From contig DATIWB010000020.1 in NCBI GenBank assembly GCA_035519675.1, positions 24,385 to 88,384 on the forward strand: DNA of 64,000 nt. Direction: 5' to 3'. Shown piece after piece: positions 1 through 8,384 of this stretch (position 1 is its first letter; each line of letters begins with the position of its first letter). Both the position numbers and the translations under genes were made by a program. A model generated the notes under the pieces. It had not been told where the DNA came from and searched no databases. It saw nothing but the letters and a program-made list of their open reading frames with translations. Origin of the DNA: RPRB01 sp035519675. GTDB lineage: Bacteria; Myxococcota; Myxococcia; Myxococcales; Myxococcaceae.

Positions 1-837
1 GACACCCGAGCCCACCCGGAACAGGGCCGCGCGGCCCTGGACCGCCGGGCGGAGCGTGTCCCGGGCGCTCCCCCGAGGAGGCATCGGCTCGAGGAACCGG
101 AGCCCGTCCGGATGCAGGTAGACCCCGTCGGTGCGGCCCGCTCCGTGCGAGTGCCGGCCACCTCCGGCCTTGATGCGGGTTCCGGGTGGAAGCGCCGTCC
201 GTATCCAGCGGAGCAACGCGCACAGCTCGTCGCGCCCGGGCCCGAGGCGGACGCCCAGCCGCGGAGACCACCGGACGTCGCCGTTGAAGCTGGCGAGCCG
301 CTCGGCTCGGGTCGGCGGAGCGGTTCCCCCGCCCGCGCGCCAGCGGGCCGTGGCGGCCTCGAGGTCGAGGAGCGGCTCGAGGCGCTGTGAGGTCTCGCAG
401 CAGGCGCGGTCGAGGCCGAGGAGCAGGCGGAGGGACGAGTCCGGATCCGAGACGTCGAACGGGGGCACCGGGAGCGGGTCTCCGTCGGACTCGCCGCGGA
501 GCCCGTTACCCGCCGCGCACACCGCGTGGGCGGCGATGTCGACCAGGTTCTTGACCAGCATGAACGGGAAGGCCAGCAGCTCGAGGACGTCCTGCACCAC
601 TCCCACCAGGAGCGCGACCGTCGCCGTCGCCGGCCCGTCACCTCGCGCGAGCACCGGGAGCAGCACCATCCGGTCCGGCAGCACGTGGAGGAGGTCCTCG
701 GCGATCGCCCGGAGGTTCTGGACGATCGACGCCCGGTGGTGGATGCCGCCCTCGGTGTTCGCCACTGACTCGGGGTCGAACCGCCGCCACCCATTGCCAT
801 CCCGGTTGGGCCGATGCACCTCCCCACCCCTGAGCAC
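1..837 (-). CDS. FAD-binding (VAO/PCMH-type) oxidoreductase, N-terminal part, runs off the left edge
   Basis: An open minus-strand frame enters at base 1 and has no stop up to a TGA just beyond 921. The GTG at 837 is taken as start; a GTG at 921 is also possible. About 279 codons are visible. The last third reads like the start of a VAO/PCMH FAD-binding domain: a phrase SFNGDVRW, then a long region ending in an IKAGGGRHSHG motif near residue 220, comparable to the GGGHS loop of lactone oxidases and FAD/FMN dehydrogenases that wraps the pyrophosphate. The roughly 190 residues before it are not typical of the family and include a hydrophobic stretch (VALLVGVVQDVLELLAF and following). The catalytic C-terminus lies outside the window. 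The family call is by motif memory and the N-terminal domain is unassigned. Confidence 0.55.
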   Translation of the reverse strand, partial: MLRGGEVHRPNRDGNGWRRFDPESVANTEGGIHHRASIVQNLRAIAEDLLHVLPDRMVLLPVLARGDGPATATVALLVGVVQDVLELLAFPFMLVKNLVDIAAHAVCAAGNGLRGESDGDPLPVPPFDVSDPDSSLRLLLGLDRACCETSQRLEPLLDLEAATARWRAGGGTAPPTRAERLASFNGDVRWSPRLGVRLGPGRDELCALLRWIRTALPPGTRIKAGGGRHSHGAGRTDGVYLHPDGLRFLEPMPPRGSARDTLRPAVQGRAALFRVGSGV

Positions 838-942
838 CGGGTGTGCCAGGAGCCGACCGCTGGAGCGACGGGGTGGACGGAGGCGCGACCTCCGCGCGCT
901 GTGCAGCGCGCGAGCGCCCACCGTGCAACGCCCTTCACGCTC

Positions 943-1332
943 TCAGCCATCCGGGTGGTGGCTGAGGGCGACCCGGTTTCCTTCCGGATCCCGGACGTAG
1001 AGCGTCCACCGCGTCTCGTGGACCAGGGGGATGCCCCGGCGCTCGAGCTCGGCCCGGATGCGCTCCCGGTCGGTCCGGGGGATCCGCAGCGCGACGAGGA
1101 AAAGGCCCGGGCGGCCGTCGCGAAAGCTCGGATCGGGTGACGGGGCGGCGGCCACCCGCTCGAGCGCGAGGAACGCTCCTTCGCCCACGTCGAGCCAGAT
1201 GCTCCGCAGCCCTCCGTCGAGGCCGTGGTGCCGCTCGATCTCCGCGAGCCCGAGCACCTCCCGGTAGAACCCGGCCACGTCCTCCAGCGCCTTCACCTGG
1301 ATGGCGAGGTGGTGGAAGCCCTGGACCTTCAT
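943..1332 (-). CDS. VOC-superfamily (glyoxalase/dioxygenase-like) protein
   Basis: This 129-residue protein starts FHHLAIQV after a short leader and ends RDPEGNRVALSHHP, the typical first and last strands of a single vicinal-oxygen-chelate module. Likely metal ligands are the His of HHLAI and a late acidic residue. The ATG at 1332 overlaps the TGA of the upstream membrane-protein gene by four bases, so it is the last gene of the mla-like operon. VOC proteins range from glyoxalase I to bleomycin-binding and dioxygenase enzymes, and nothing here fixes the substrate. Longer frames through this gene are artefacts of high GC. Confidence 0.8.
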   Translation of the reverse strand: MKVQGFHHLAIQVKALEDVAGFYREVLGLAEIERHHGLDGGLRSIWLDVGEGAFLALERVAAAPSPDPSFRDGRPGLFLVALRIPRTDRERIRAELERRGIPLVHETRWTLYVRDPEGNRVALSHHPDG

Positions 1333-2276
1333 CCGGGCGCCCCCGGGTTCCACGGCGCGATCGGCCCCACCGGGCGCGCCTCCACCACCTCCGGGCCCAG
1401 CAGCGTGGCGCGGGGGACGGGCGCCGGCGGCACCGGTGGCGGAGGCGGCAGCGCTCCCTCGCGGTCGAGCACCAGGGCGGCCAGGGCGTCGAGGCGGGCC
1501 AGCGTGGCCCCGGCCTCCACCAGCGCGACCAGCAGCACGGCGACGAACTTGGCCCCTGCGGCGGCGACTCCCGGTCCGGGCGCGCCGGCGGCCAGGACCT
1601 GGAACCCTCCAGCGAGGAGACCGGCGGGGATCGCGGTGACCACCCAGGCCAGGAGGAGGAAGCCCGGTCGGGCGAGGAGGATCCCCAGCGCCTCGGCGGC
1701 GGCCGCGCGCACGCGCACCGGGCGCACCACCGAGACCACCAGGCCGAGCTCGAGCCACAGCGCCGCCGCCGGCCCGAGGAGCGCGCCGAGGCTGAGGACC
1801 GCGGCGACGCCCACCGCTCCGAGGGCCGACACCACTGGCCCCCCGAGCGCCAGGGCCACCGCGCTGGAGACGAGCACGCCCCAGAACCAGACGCTGAGCG
1901 CGGTGTCCACGACGACCGCCGCGGCCGCCCAGGCGATGCCCCGGAGGCCGGCGGTTGCAGCCGCAACGCCAGGGGAGGCGCTGGTCCGCAGGCGGGCCGC
2001 CCCGGCGCGGACGGCGATCGCCAGCACCACCGCCCGGCCGAGCGACGCCACGAGGAGCAGGCCCGTGCCTGCCAGCAGCAGGGTCTCCTCGAGCCGGAGC
2101 GCGGGGTCGGAGAGGAAGAGCGCCGGCCACAGCACCCTCTGGGCCAGCTGGCCGATGGCCAGCACCCCGGCGAGGGCCAGCAGCGCCGGGAGGGCCGAGA
2201 CCGCCGCGCGCAGACCGAGCTGGAGCAACCACCCCGGGTGCGCGGGCCGGGGCGCGGCGACGGTCCCCGGGCTCAT
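1329..2276 (-). CDS. multi-pass membrane protein of the mla operon, unknown function
   Basis: The 315-residue product is dominated by Ala/Leu/Val-rich hydrophobic stretches, with about six to eight likely membrane segments between residues 20 and 260 and a Pro-rich tail (PPPPPVPPAPVP). I do not recognise a family. Its ATG overlaps the mlaD-like TGA by four bases and its own stop overlaps the VOC start, so it is almost certainly translated with the Mla genes. An accessory role in the lipid-transport complex is an inference from position only. The antisense frames across it are longer but have no recognisable protein features. Confidence 0.7.
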   Translation of the reverse strand: MSPGTVAAPRPAHPGWLLQLGLRAAVSALPALLALAGVLAIGQLAQRVLWPALFLSDPALRLEETLLLAGTGLLLVASLGRAVVLAIAVRAGAARLRTSASPGVAAATAGLRGIAWAAAAVVVDTALSVWFWGVLVSSAVALALGGPVVSALGAVGVAAVLSLGALLGPAAALWLELGLVVSVVRPVRVRAAAAEALGILLARPGFLLLAWVVTAIPAGLLAGGFQVLAAGAPGPGVAAAGAKFVAVLLVALVEAGATLARLDALAALVLDREGALPPPPPVPPAPVPRATLLGPEVVEARPVGPIAPWNPGAPG

Positions 2277-3475
2277 CGCGCCGTCGCGTCCGTCGGGGGC
2301 GGAGGCGGTCCCGGTGGGGGTGAAACCGTGCTCAACGGCCTGCCGTCGGAGGGCTGTCCGGCCTGCTCGAGCCCGCCCTTGTTGCTCACCGTGATGCGCA
2401 CCAGCTCCTGGAGCACCTTGTTGCGCTTCACGTTGCCGAGCACGGTCCGCAGGTCGTCGTACACGCTGGGGTCCACCACCAGCGCGCCCAGGGTCCCCTC
2501 TCCGGCGCGGATCTTCGCGGCGATCGCCCGAAGGTCCTCGGACATCGCCCCCAGGTTCTGGAAGAGGTTCCGGGCATCGCCGTACACCAGCTGGTAGACC
2601 GCCCCGTTCTCGGTGGTGCGCGCATCGTGGAGCAAGGTGGCGATCTCCCCGGCGGCGTCGCCGAGCTGGCCCACGGCCTTCCCCGCCTTCGGGTCGTAGA
2701 GCAGCGCGTGGAGCGCGCCGTCCCCGGTGCGCGCGCCCTCGAGCACCAGGGAGAGCTGCTCCAGGGCCCGCTCGGCCTGGGTGGAGACGTCCGCGGTCTT
2801 GACCAGGAGCCGGTGGACCTCCGCGGCGCCCTTCTGGTCGTAGATGAGCGCGTGGAGCGCGCCGTTCCCCCGCTCGATGCCCCCCAGGATGCTCCGGACG
2901 CTGGCCAGGGAGGCGGTCAGGTTCTTGGCCACCTCGGGATCGGCAAAGGCGTCGGTGAGCTTGCGCACGTTCTCGCTGGCCGCGATCAGGTTGTCGATCA
3001 GCGCGCCACTGTTCTTGAGGATCGAGGCGAGGTCACCCGACGAGGCGCTGGGGATGGCCCCGTTCACCGGGATGGGATCTCCCTCGGAGGTCCCGAGCGA
3101 GATGTCGATCGCCTTGTCCCCGAGCACGCCGCGCCCACCCACCCGGGCCACGCAGTCGGTCCGGACGCGCGGGGCGAAGGTCTTGGACATCTCGATGACC
3201 ACGTCGATCTTCTTGTCGCCGAGGTCCGGGGAGAAGGAGATCGACACCACCCGGCCGACCTCCAGGCCACCCAGCCACACCGGCGAGTCGCGCTTGAGAC
3301 CCTCCACGTTCTCGAAGAACGCGTGGTAGCGAACCTGCCGGTCGAACAGGCGGTTCTCCTTGCCGATGAGGAGCACCACGAATCCGAAGAGGATCAGCGC
3401 CAGGCCCACGAACAGCCCCGCCCGGACGATCAGCCGGCGTTCGCGCTGGGTGGCAGTCTCGGTGGGGGTCACCAT
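2273..3475 (-). CDS. mlaD: MlaD-like MCE-domain substrate-binding protein
   Basis: The 400-residue protein has a short cytoplasmic N-terminus, one membrane anchor at about residues 18-40 (AGLFVGLALILFGFVVLLIG) and an MCE domain at about 45-125 containing the phrases ENVEGLKRDSPVWLGGLEVG and VGGRGVLGDKAIDIS. A long helical region follows, with repeated units ending GNGALHALIYD, GDGALHALLYD, ENGAVYQLVYGD and GEGTLGALVVD, then a Pro-rich tail. MCE proteins of Mla-type systems form periplasmic rings that carry phospholipid between the inner and outer membranes. It sits five bases after the mlaF-like ATPase gene. The four repeated GALxxLxYD units are a notable feature of the helical part and are longer than E. 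coli MlaD (about 183 residues). Confidence 0.9.
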   Translation of the reverse strand: MVTPTETATQRERRLIVRAGLFVGLALILFGFVVLLIGKENRLFDRQVRYHAFFENVEGLKRDSPVWLGGLEVGRVVSISFSPDLGDKKIDVVIEMSKTFAPRVRTDCVARVGGRGVLGDKAIDISLGTSEGDPIPVNGAIPSASSGDLASILKNSGALIDNLIAASENVRKLTDAFADPEVAKNLTASLASVRSILGGIERGNGALHALIYDQKGAAEVHRLLVKTADVSTQAERALEQLSLVLEGARTGDGALHALLYDPKAGKAVGQLGDAAGEIATLLHDARTTENGAVYQLVYGDARNLFQNLGAMSEDLRAIAAKIRAGEGTLGALVVDPSVYDDLRTVLGNVKRNKVLQELVRITVSNKGGLEQAGQPSDGRPLSTVSPPPGPPPPPTDATAR

Positions 3476-3480
3476 CGTCG

Positions 3481-4262
3481 TCAGTCCAGCCGGGCCTCGC
3501 CCTTGCGCGCATCGAGGAACGCCCGGACCTCCTTCATGGTGCTGGCCTTCATCTCCGCCACGGTGCCCACCTGCACGATGCGCCGGTTGGCCAGCAGCGC
3601 AACCCGGTCCGACACCGTGAAGGCGCTCTGCATGTCATGAGTCACCACGATGGAGGTGCACCGCAGCTTGGCGCGCATGCTGCGGATCAGCTCGTCGATG
3701 GTGCGGGTGCTGATCGGGTCCAGCCCGGTGGTGGGCTCGTCCCAGAGGATGACCTCGGGCTCGGTGGCGATGGCCCGCGCCAGGCCCACGCGGCGCCGCA
3801 TGCCGCCCGAGAGGTCCGAGGGCCGCATGGTCTCGATGCCCGGGAGGTTGACCAGGCCGAGCACCCGCGCCACCCGGGAAGCCCGCTCCTGCTCGGGCAT
3901 GTCCGGGAAGTGCTCCCGCAGGGGGTACTCGATGTTCTCGCCCACCGAGATGCTGTCGAACAGGGCGGAGGCCTGGAAGACCATGGCCACGCGCCGCCGG
4001 ATGGGGAGGAACTCCTTCTCGCCGTAGCCCGAGAGGTCGCGGCCGTCGAAGACGATCCGACCGCCATCGGGGTCCATCAGCCCGATGAGGCACTTGAGGA
4101 GCACGCTCTTGCCGGCGCCCGAGCCGCCGATGACGGCGATCGTCTCGCCCCTTCGCACCTCGAGCCACAGGTCGTCGAACACGACCTTGGGGCCGAAGGC
4201 CTTCTGGAGGCCCTCGAAGCGGATCAGCGCCTCGGAGGGGGCGGTCGTGGCGGCGGGGGCGG

Positions 4263-4266
<4 letters not shown>
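3481..4266 (-). CDS. mlaF: MlaF-like ABC transporter ATPase
   Basis: The 261-residue ATPase carries Walker A GGSGAGKS, Q-loop region VAMVFQASALFDS, signature LSGGMRRRVGLARA, Walker B VILWDEPTTGLDP and switch His in VVTHDM. The phrase FQASALFDSISVGENI is characteristic of the MlaF/TtgA group of organic-solvent-resistance ATPases. It would power the MlaE permease at the inner membrane. The start is a GTG at 4266 that overlaps the mlaE TGA by four bases. Confidence 0.93.
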
Positions 4267-5110
<844 letters not shown>

Positions 5111-5114
<4 letters not shown>

Positions 5115-5644
5115 TTCACCCGCTCCGTGGCGAAGCCCTGCACCACCCTGCCGAGCGCCGGGGCCTGCTGGTCATAGACGCCGCGCGGGCTGGTGTAGGT
5201 GAAGTCGTAGATGCAGCCGTCCTTCTTCAGGGTCCACAGCCCCAGCTCCACCGGGACGCCGTCGAGCTTCGCCCGCCAGCGCGAGAAGAGCGCCTCCCGT
5301 CCGTCCACCATCTCCTCCCGCTCCTCGAGCCGCTCGGTCTGGGTGAAGCCCACCAGCTGCTGCCGGCGCAGCGCCGCGAGCGGGGCCTCGTGGTAGTCCT
5401 GGCACATCGAGCTGACCGACAGCGTGTGACCGCTGGAGTCTCTCACCCAGGCCACGTCGACGTCGCTGAGCGACACCCGGCGCCAGTCCGGCCCCGGGTC
5501 CCCGAAGCGGTACCGCGTCCGCTCCTTGCTGACCTGCCCCTGCTGAACGTTCACTCCCGAGCAGGCCGCAAGGACGAGCGCGCCGAGCAGCAGAGGAGCC
5601 ACGAGACGGAGGGGCACGGGTGAATCGAGACCTTCCCACAGCAT
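5111..5644 (-). CDS. outer-envelope lipoprotein, first gene of the mla operon
   Basis: A 177-residue product starts at the ATG at 5644; a GTG at 5617 gives a more compact signal peptide. The leader VAPLLLGALVLAAC is a lipobox with Cys28 as the lipidated residue. The mature part has no domain I can name: it has phrases such as RYRFGDPGPDWRRVSL and CIYDFTYTSPRG and looks like a small globular periplasmic protein. Its stop overlaps the mlaE-like start. Position suggests a lipoprotein partner of the Mla complex, in the role that MlaA plays elsewhere, but no MlaA features are seen. Confidence 0.75.
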
Positions 5645-5690
5645 CCCCGCCGAGTTGCAGTCTTTCGCGGCGGCGGTGAAAGTGTTGACT

Positions 5691-5707
5691 CTGCACGCCC
5701 GTTCAGG
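5691..5707 (+). promoter_or_regulatory. LexA box (Myxococcus-type SOS operator)
   Basis: The 17 bases CTGCACGCCCGTTCAGG fit the Myxococcus xanthus LexA-binding consensus CTRHAMRYBYGTTCAGS at every position, as I remember that consensus. The site ends 40 bases before the lexA start, in the region shared with the divergent mla operon, as expected for an autoregulated repressor. Confidence 0.8.
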
Positions 5708-5747
5708 CAGGGTGAAGTCGCTCGGAGAGCTTGCTGCGGAGGGCACG

Positions 5748-6401
5748 ATGGAAGAGCTGACCGGCAGACAGCGCGAGATCCTCCACTTCATCGTCCGGCA
5801 GACCGAGGAGCGCGGCTTCCCTCCGACCATCCGTGAGATCGGCGAGGAGATGGACATCCGGTCCACCAACGGGGTGAACGACCATCTCAAGGCCTTGGAG
5901 CGAAAGGGGTATCTGCTCCGGGGCGAGCAGCAGTCGCGGGCGCTGGTGCCGACGAAGCGCGCCCGGCTCGTTCTGGGGATGGGCGCGCCCCGCCGTGACT
6001 CCGGGATGATCGAGGTGCCGCTGCTGGGCAAGGTGGCGGCCGGTGCGCCGCTGCTCGCGGTGGAGAACGTCGAGGACTCGGTCCGGATCGACAGCTTCCT
6101 GCTCGGCGGGAACGGCAAGGAAGTGTTCGCGCTCCGGGTGAAGGGCGATTCGATGGTGGACGACGGCATCCACGACGGGGACTACCTCTTCGTGCGCAAG
6201 ACGCCCACCGCCAGGGAAGGCGAGATCGTGGTGGCGCTCATCGAGGACGAGGCGACCTGCAAGCGCTACTACCCCGAGGGCGACCGGATCCGTTTCCAGC
6301 CGGCGAACAAGGCGATGGCCCCCATCTACGTGCACAAGACCCAGTTCCGCTCGACGATGATCCTCGGGCAGGTGGTGGGCGTGTACCGCAAGGTGCACTG
6401 A
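5748..6401 (+). CDS. lexA: LexA repressor / SOS autoprotease
   Basis: The ATG at 5748 gives a 217-residue protein of normal LexA length; a frame extension back to a TTG at 5655 would run through the operator and is rejected. The winged-helix N-terminus has PPTIREIGEEMDIRSTNGVNDHLKALERKGY-type text (residues about 25-55). The cleavage site is Ala98-Gly99, the nucleophile Ser135 (KGDSM) and the general-base Lys172 (TCKRYY). It represses DNA-damage genes until RecA-stimulated self-cleavage. The operator at 5691-5707 implies autoregulation. Confidence 0.97.
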   Translation: MEELTGRQREILHFIVRQTEERGFPPTIREIGEEMDIRSTNGVNDHLKALERKGYLLRGEQQSRALVPTKRARLVLGMGAPRRDSGMIEVPLLGKVAAGAPLLAVENVEDSVRIDSFLLGGNGKEVFALRVKGDSMVDDGIHDGDYLFVRKTPTAREGEIVVALIEDEATCKRYYPEGDRIRFQPANKAMAPIYVHKTQFRSTMILGQVVGVYRKVH

Positions 6402-6421
6402 GGCCGCCGCCCTTCGGGCCT

Positions 6422-7558
6422 TCAGGAGCTCGGCGGCGGCCCGAGGAAGTCAAGCGGATCCACCGGCGCCCCGTCCTGGCGCACCTCGAAGTGGAGGTGG
6501 GGGCCGCTGGTCTTGCCCGACTCGCCCACCGTGGCGATGACCTGTCCCTCACGCACCGGCTGGCCGGTCCGCACCCGGAGGTCCCGGTTGTGGGCGTAGA
6601 CCGTCACCAGCCCGTGGGCGTGCTCGATGATGACCAGGAGCCCGTAGCCCTGCTGGGGACCGGCGAAGAGCACCGAGCCCTCGGCGGCGGTGCGAACCGG
6701 CGTGCCCGCGGGCGCGGCCAGGTCGATGCCGTCGTGCGGTGACTTCCCCTTCCGGCCGAAGCGCGCATAGAGCACCCCTCGCAGCGGCCACCGGAGCTGC
6801 CCCGAGCTGCGCCTGACGCTCGCCAGGGGCGCCTTGCCCACCTGGGCCGTGGATGGAAGGGCCCCGAGCACGCTGGATTCGATGCGGCCCGGACCGTGCG
6901 GATCCCTCCGGGCGGCGGCCGCCGCTCGGTCCGGGGCAGGCTCCGCCTCCGGCGCAGGCGCGGGCTGCGGTGCCGCGGCCGAGTCCCGGGGCAATGCCCG
7001 CGCGGGCGTCCCCGCCGCATCGAAGGCGGCCGCCAGCGCCGGCGGAAGCACGGGCGAGGCCTCGCCGTCCACCGAGGCGCGCGGCGCCGGAGCCTGTTCC
7101 GGCACGGAGGACGGCGGCGCGTCCTTGCCCGCCGGAGCAGGCACGACCAGCACCTGCCCGACAGCGAGCGGGCTCGAGACCGAGATCCCGTTCATCTCCG
7201 CGAGCGCCCCGGGGGTGATGCCCAGCTCCCGGGCGATCCGGTACAGCGTCTCCCCCTGGGCCACCCGGTGCGTTCCCGGAGCAGGAGCCGGCGAGGCTGC
7301 CACCGCATGCCGCTCGTCCACCAGGTCCGGCTCGGCGTGCGCCGGCGCGAGGACCACTCGTGGCCCTTCGGGCGTCATCCGTCGGGGCGCGGGGAGGTCA
7401 TCGGTCCTCAGCGAGGTTCGCCGCCCGGGGCGCTCGCCGCTCACCGGCGTCCCGCACCCCGGCGCGAGCGCCGTCAGAGCCCCGACCGTGCAGAGCGCAC
7501 CGATGGCGCGCCGCCGCGCGGCAACGAACGCCAGGGTCGGGGTGGGAACCCGAAGCAC
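6422..7558 (-). CDS. LysM-M23 endopeptidase lipoprotein (NlpD/EnvC-like)
   Basis: The 378-residue protein has a leader ending LTALAPGC (lipobox, Cys about 35), a LysM domain at about 95-140 (HRVAQGETLYRIARELGI and onward), a Pro/Ala-rich linker, and a C-terminal M23 domain. The M23 ligands are seen as SPHDGIDLAA (His and Asp near 274-278) and HLHFEV near 355, so the zinc site looks complete. It would cut peptidoglycan peptide crosslinks or activate amidases during division. Its stop lies 20 bases from the convergent lexA stop. In many proteobacteria surE, pcm and nlpD are neighbours, and here the surE-like gene lies directly upstream. Confidence 0.9.
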   Translation of the reverse strand: MLRVPTPTLAFVAARRRAIGALCTVGALTALAPGCGTPVSGERPGRRTSLRTDDLPAPRRMTPEGPRVVLAPAHAEPDLVDERHAVAASPAPAPGTHRVAQGETLYRIARELGITPGALAEMNGISVSSPLAVGQVLVVPAPAGKDAPPSSVPEQAPAPRASVDGEASPVLPPALAAAFDAAGTPARALPRDSAAAPQPAPAPEAEPAPDRAAAAARRDPHGPGRIESSVLGALPSTAQVGKAPLASVRRSSGQLRWPLRGVLYARFGRKGKSPHDGIDLAAPAGTPVRTAAEGSVLFAGPQQGYGLLVIIEHAHGLVTVYAHNRDLRVRTGQPVREGQVIATVGESGKTSGPHLHFEVRQDGAPVDPLDFLGPPPSS

Positions 7559-7607
7559 CAGGGAACACGCCTCCAGTGGACAGGTGTACCCCGGAACCCG
7601 GGGCGCA

Positions 7608-8381
7608 TCAGATTTTCGCCGGCCCGCGGCGCTGGAAGCCCTCCACCGGCCAGCGCACCAGCTCCTCCATGAGCGGCTGATTCGTCAGGTCGAGCAGGAC
7701 CGGGGTGACGGAGATCAGCTGCTCGTCGAGGACCGCGTTGCAGTCGCTCCCGGGCAGATCCTCGTGCGAGTACTCGGTCCCGCCGATCCAGTAGTACCGG
7801 CGGCCGCGGGGGTCGGTGTTCTCCACCACCTGGTTCCCGTAGCTGTGCCGGCCCAGCCGGGTGAGCGCCCAGCCCCGCGGCTCCGAGCCGGGGACGTTCA
7901 CGTTCAGCAGTAGCCGGGGTGGGAGCGCCTGGGAGAGCGCAGCCCGGGTGAGCGAGCCGGCGAACCGGGCGGCGTGGGTGAAGTCGAGCCCGCGCCCCCG
8001 GGCCACCAGGCTGAAGGCGATGGCCGGCACACCGAGAAGGGTCGCCTCCATCGCCGCGGCCACCGTCCCCGAGTAGATGACGTCGTCCGCCATGTTCGGG
8101 CCGTGGTTGATGCCGGAGACGGCGAGGGCGGGCAGCCCGTCCTTCATCAGGTGGTGGATGGCCAGGTACGCGCAGTCGGTGGGAGTGCCGTCCACCGAGA
8201 ACCAGCGCTCCTTCACCTTCCGGATGCGCAGGGGGCGAGCGAGGGTGATGGCGTGCGAGGCTGCACTCTGCTCGTGCTCGGGGGCCACCACCCACACCTC
8301 GCCGAGCGGCTCCACCGCCTCGACCAGCGCGGCGAGCCCCTCGGACCCGATGCCGTCGTCGTTCGAGACCAGGATCCGGAT
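7608..8381 (-). CDS. surE: 5'-nucleotidase SurE (apparent ATC start)
   Basis: The frame carries the whole SurE family pattern: RILVSNDDG at the very start, HEQSAASHAITLARPL, DGTPTDCAYLA and SGINHGPNMADDVIYSGTVAAA, with metal-binding Asp-Asp and Asn present. A full-length protein of 257 residues requires translation to begin at ATC (8379-8381), exactly where the family Met lies, only three bases after the enolase TGA. No ATG, GTG or TTG precedes the NDDG motif in frame. The first standard start is the GTG at 8313-8315, which would remove the catalytic loop. SurE dephosphorylates nucleoside monophosphates and is linked to stationary-phase survival. Confidence 0.88.
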   Translation of the reverse strand: MRILVSNDDGIGSEGLAALVEAVEPLGEVWVVAPEHEQSAASHAITLARPLRIRKVKERWFSVDGTPTDCAYLAIHHLMKDGLPALAVSGINHGPNMADDVIYSGTVAAAMEATLLGVPAIAFSLVARGRGLDFTHAARFAGSLTRAALSQALPPRLLLNVNVPGSEPRGWALTRLGRHSYGNQVVENTDPRGRRYYWIGGTEYSHEDLPGSDCNAVLDEQLISVTPVLLDLTNQPLMEELVRWPVEGFQRRGPAKI

Positions 8382-8384
8382 GAC

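Noticed and set aside
131..1000. 289-residue plus-strand frame at the left end
   Set aside because: Ser/Arg-rich shadow text; the minus strand carries the FAD-binding frame with real motifs.
1137..2597. 486-residue plus-strand frame
   Set aside because: It is antisense to the operon membrane protein and MlaD-like gene and has no domain-like text.
6402..6420. possible terminator hairpin between lexA and the M23 gene
   Set aside because: Only four-base stems (GCCC-TTC-GGGC or GGCC arms) and no T-run; too weak to call.
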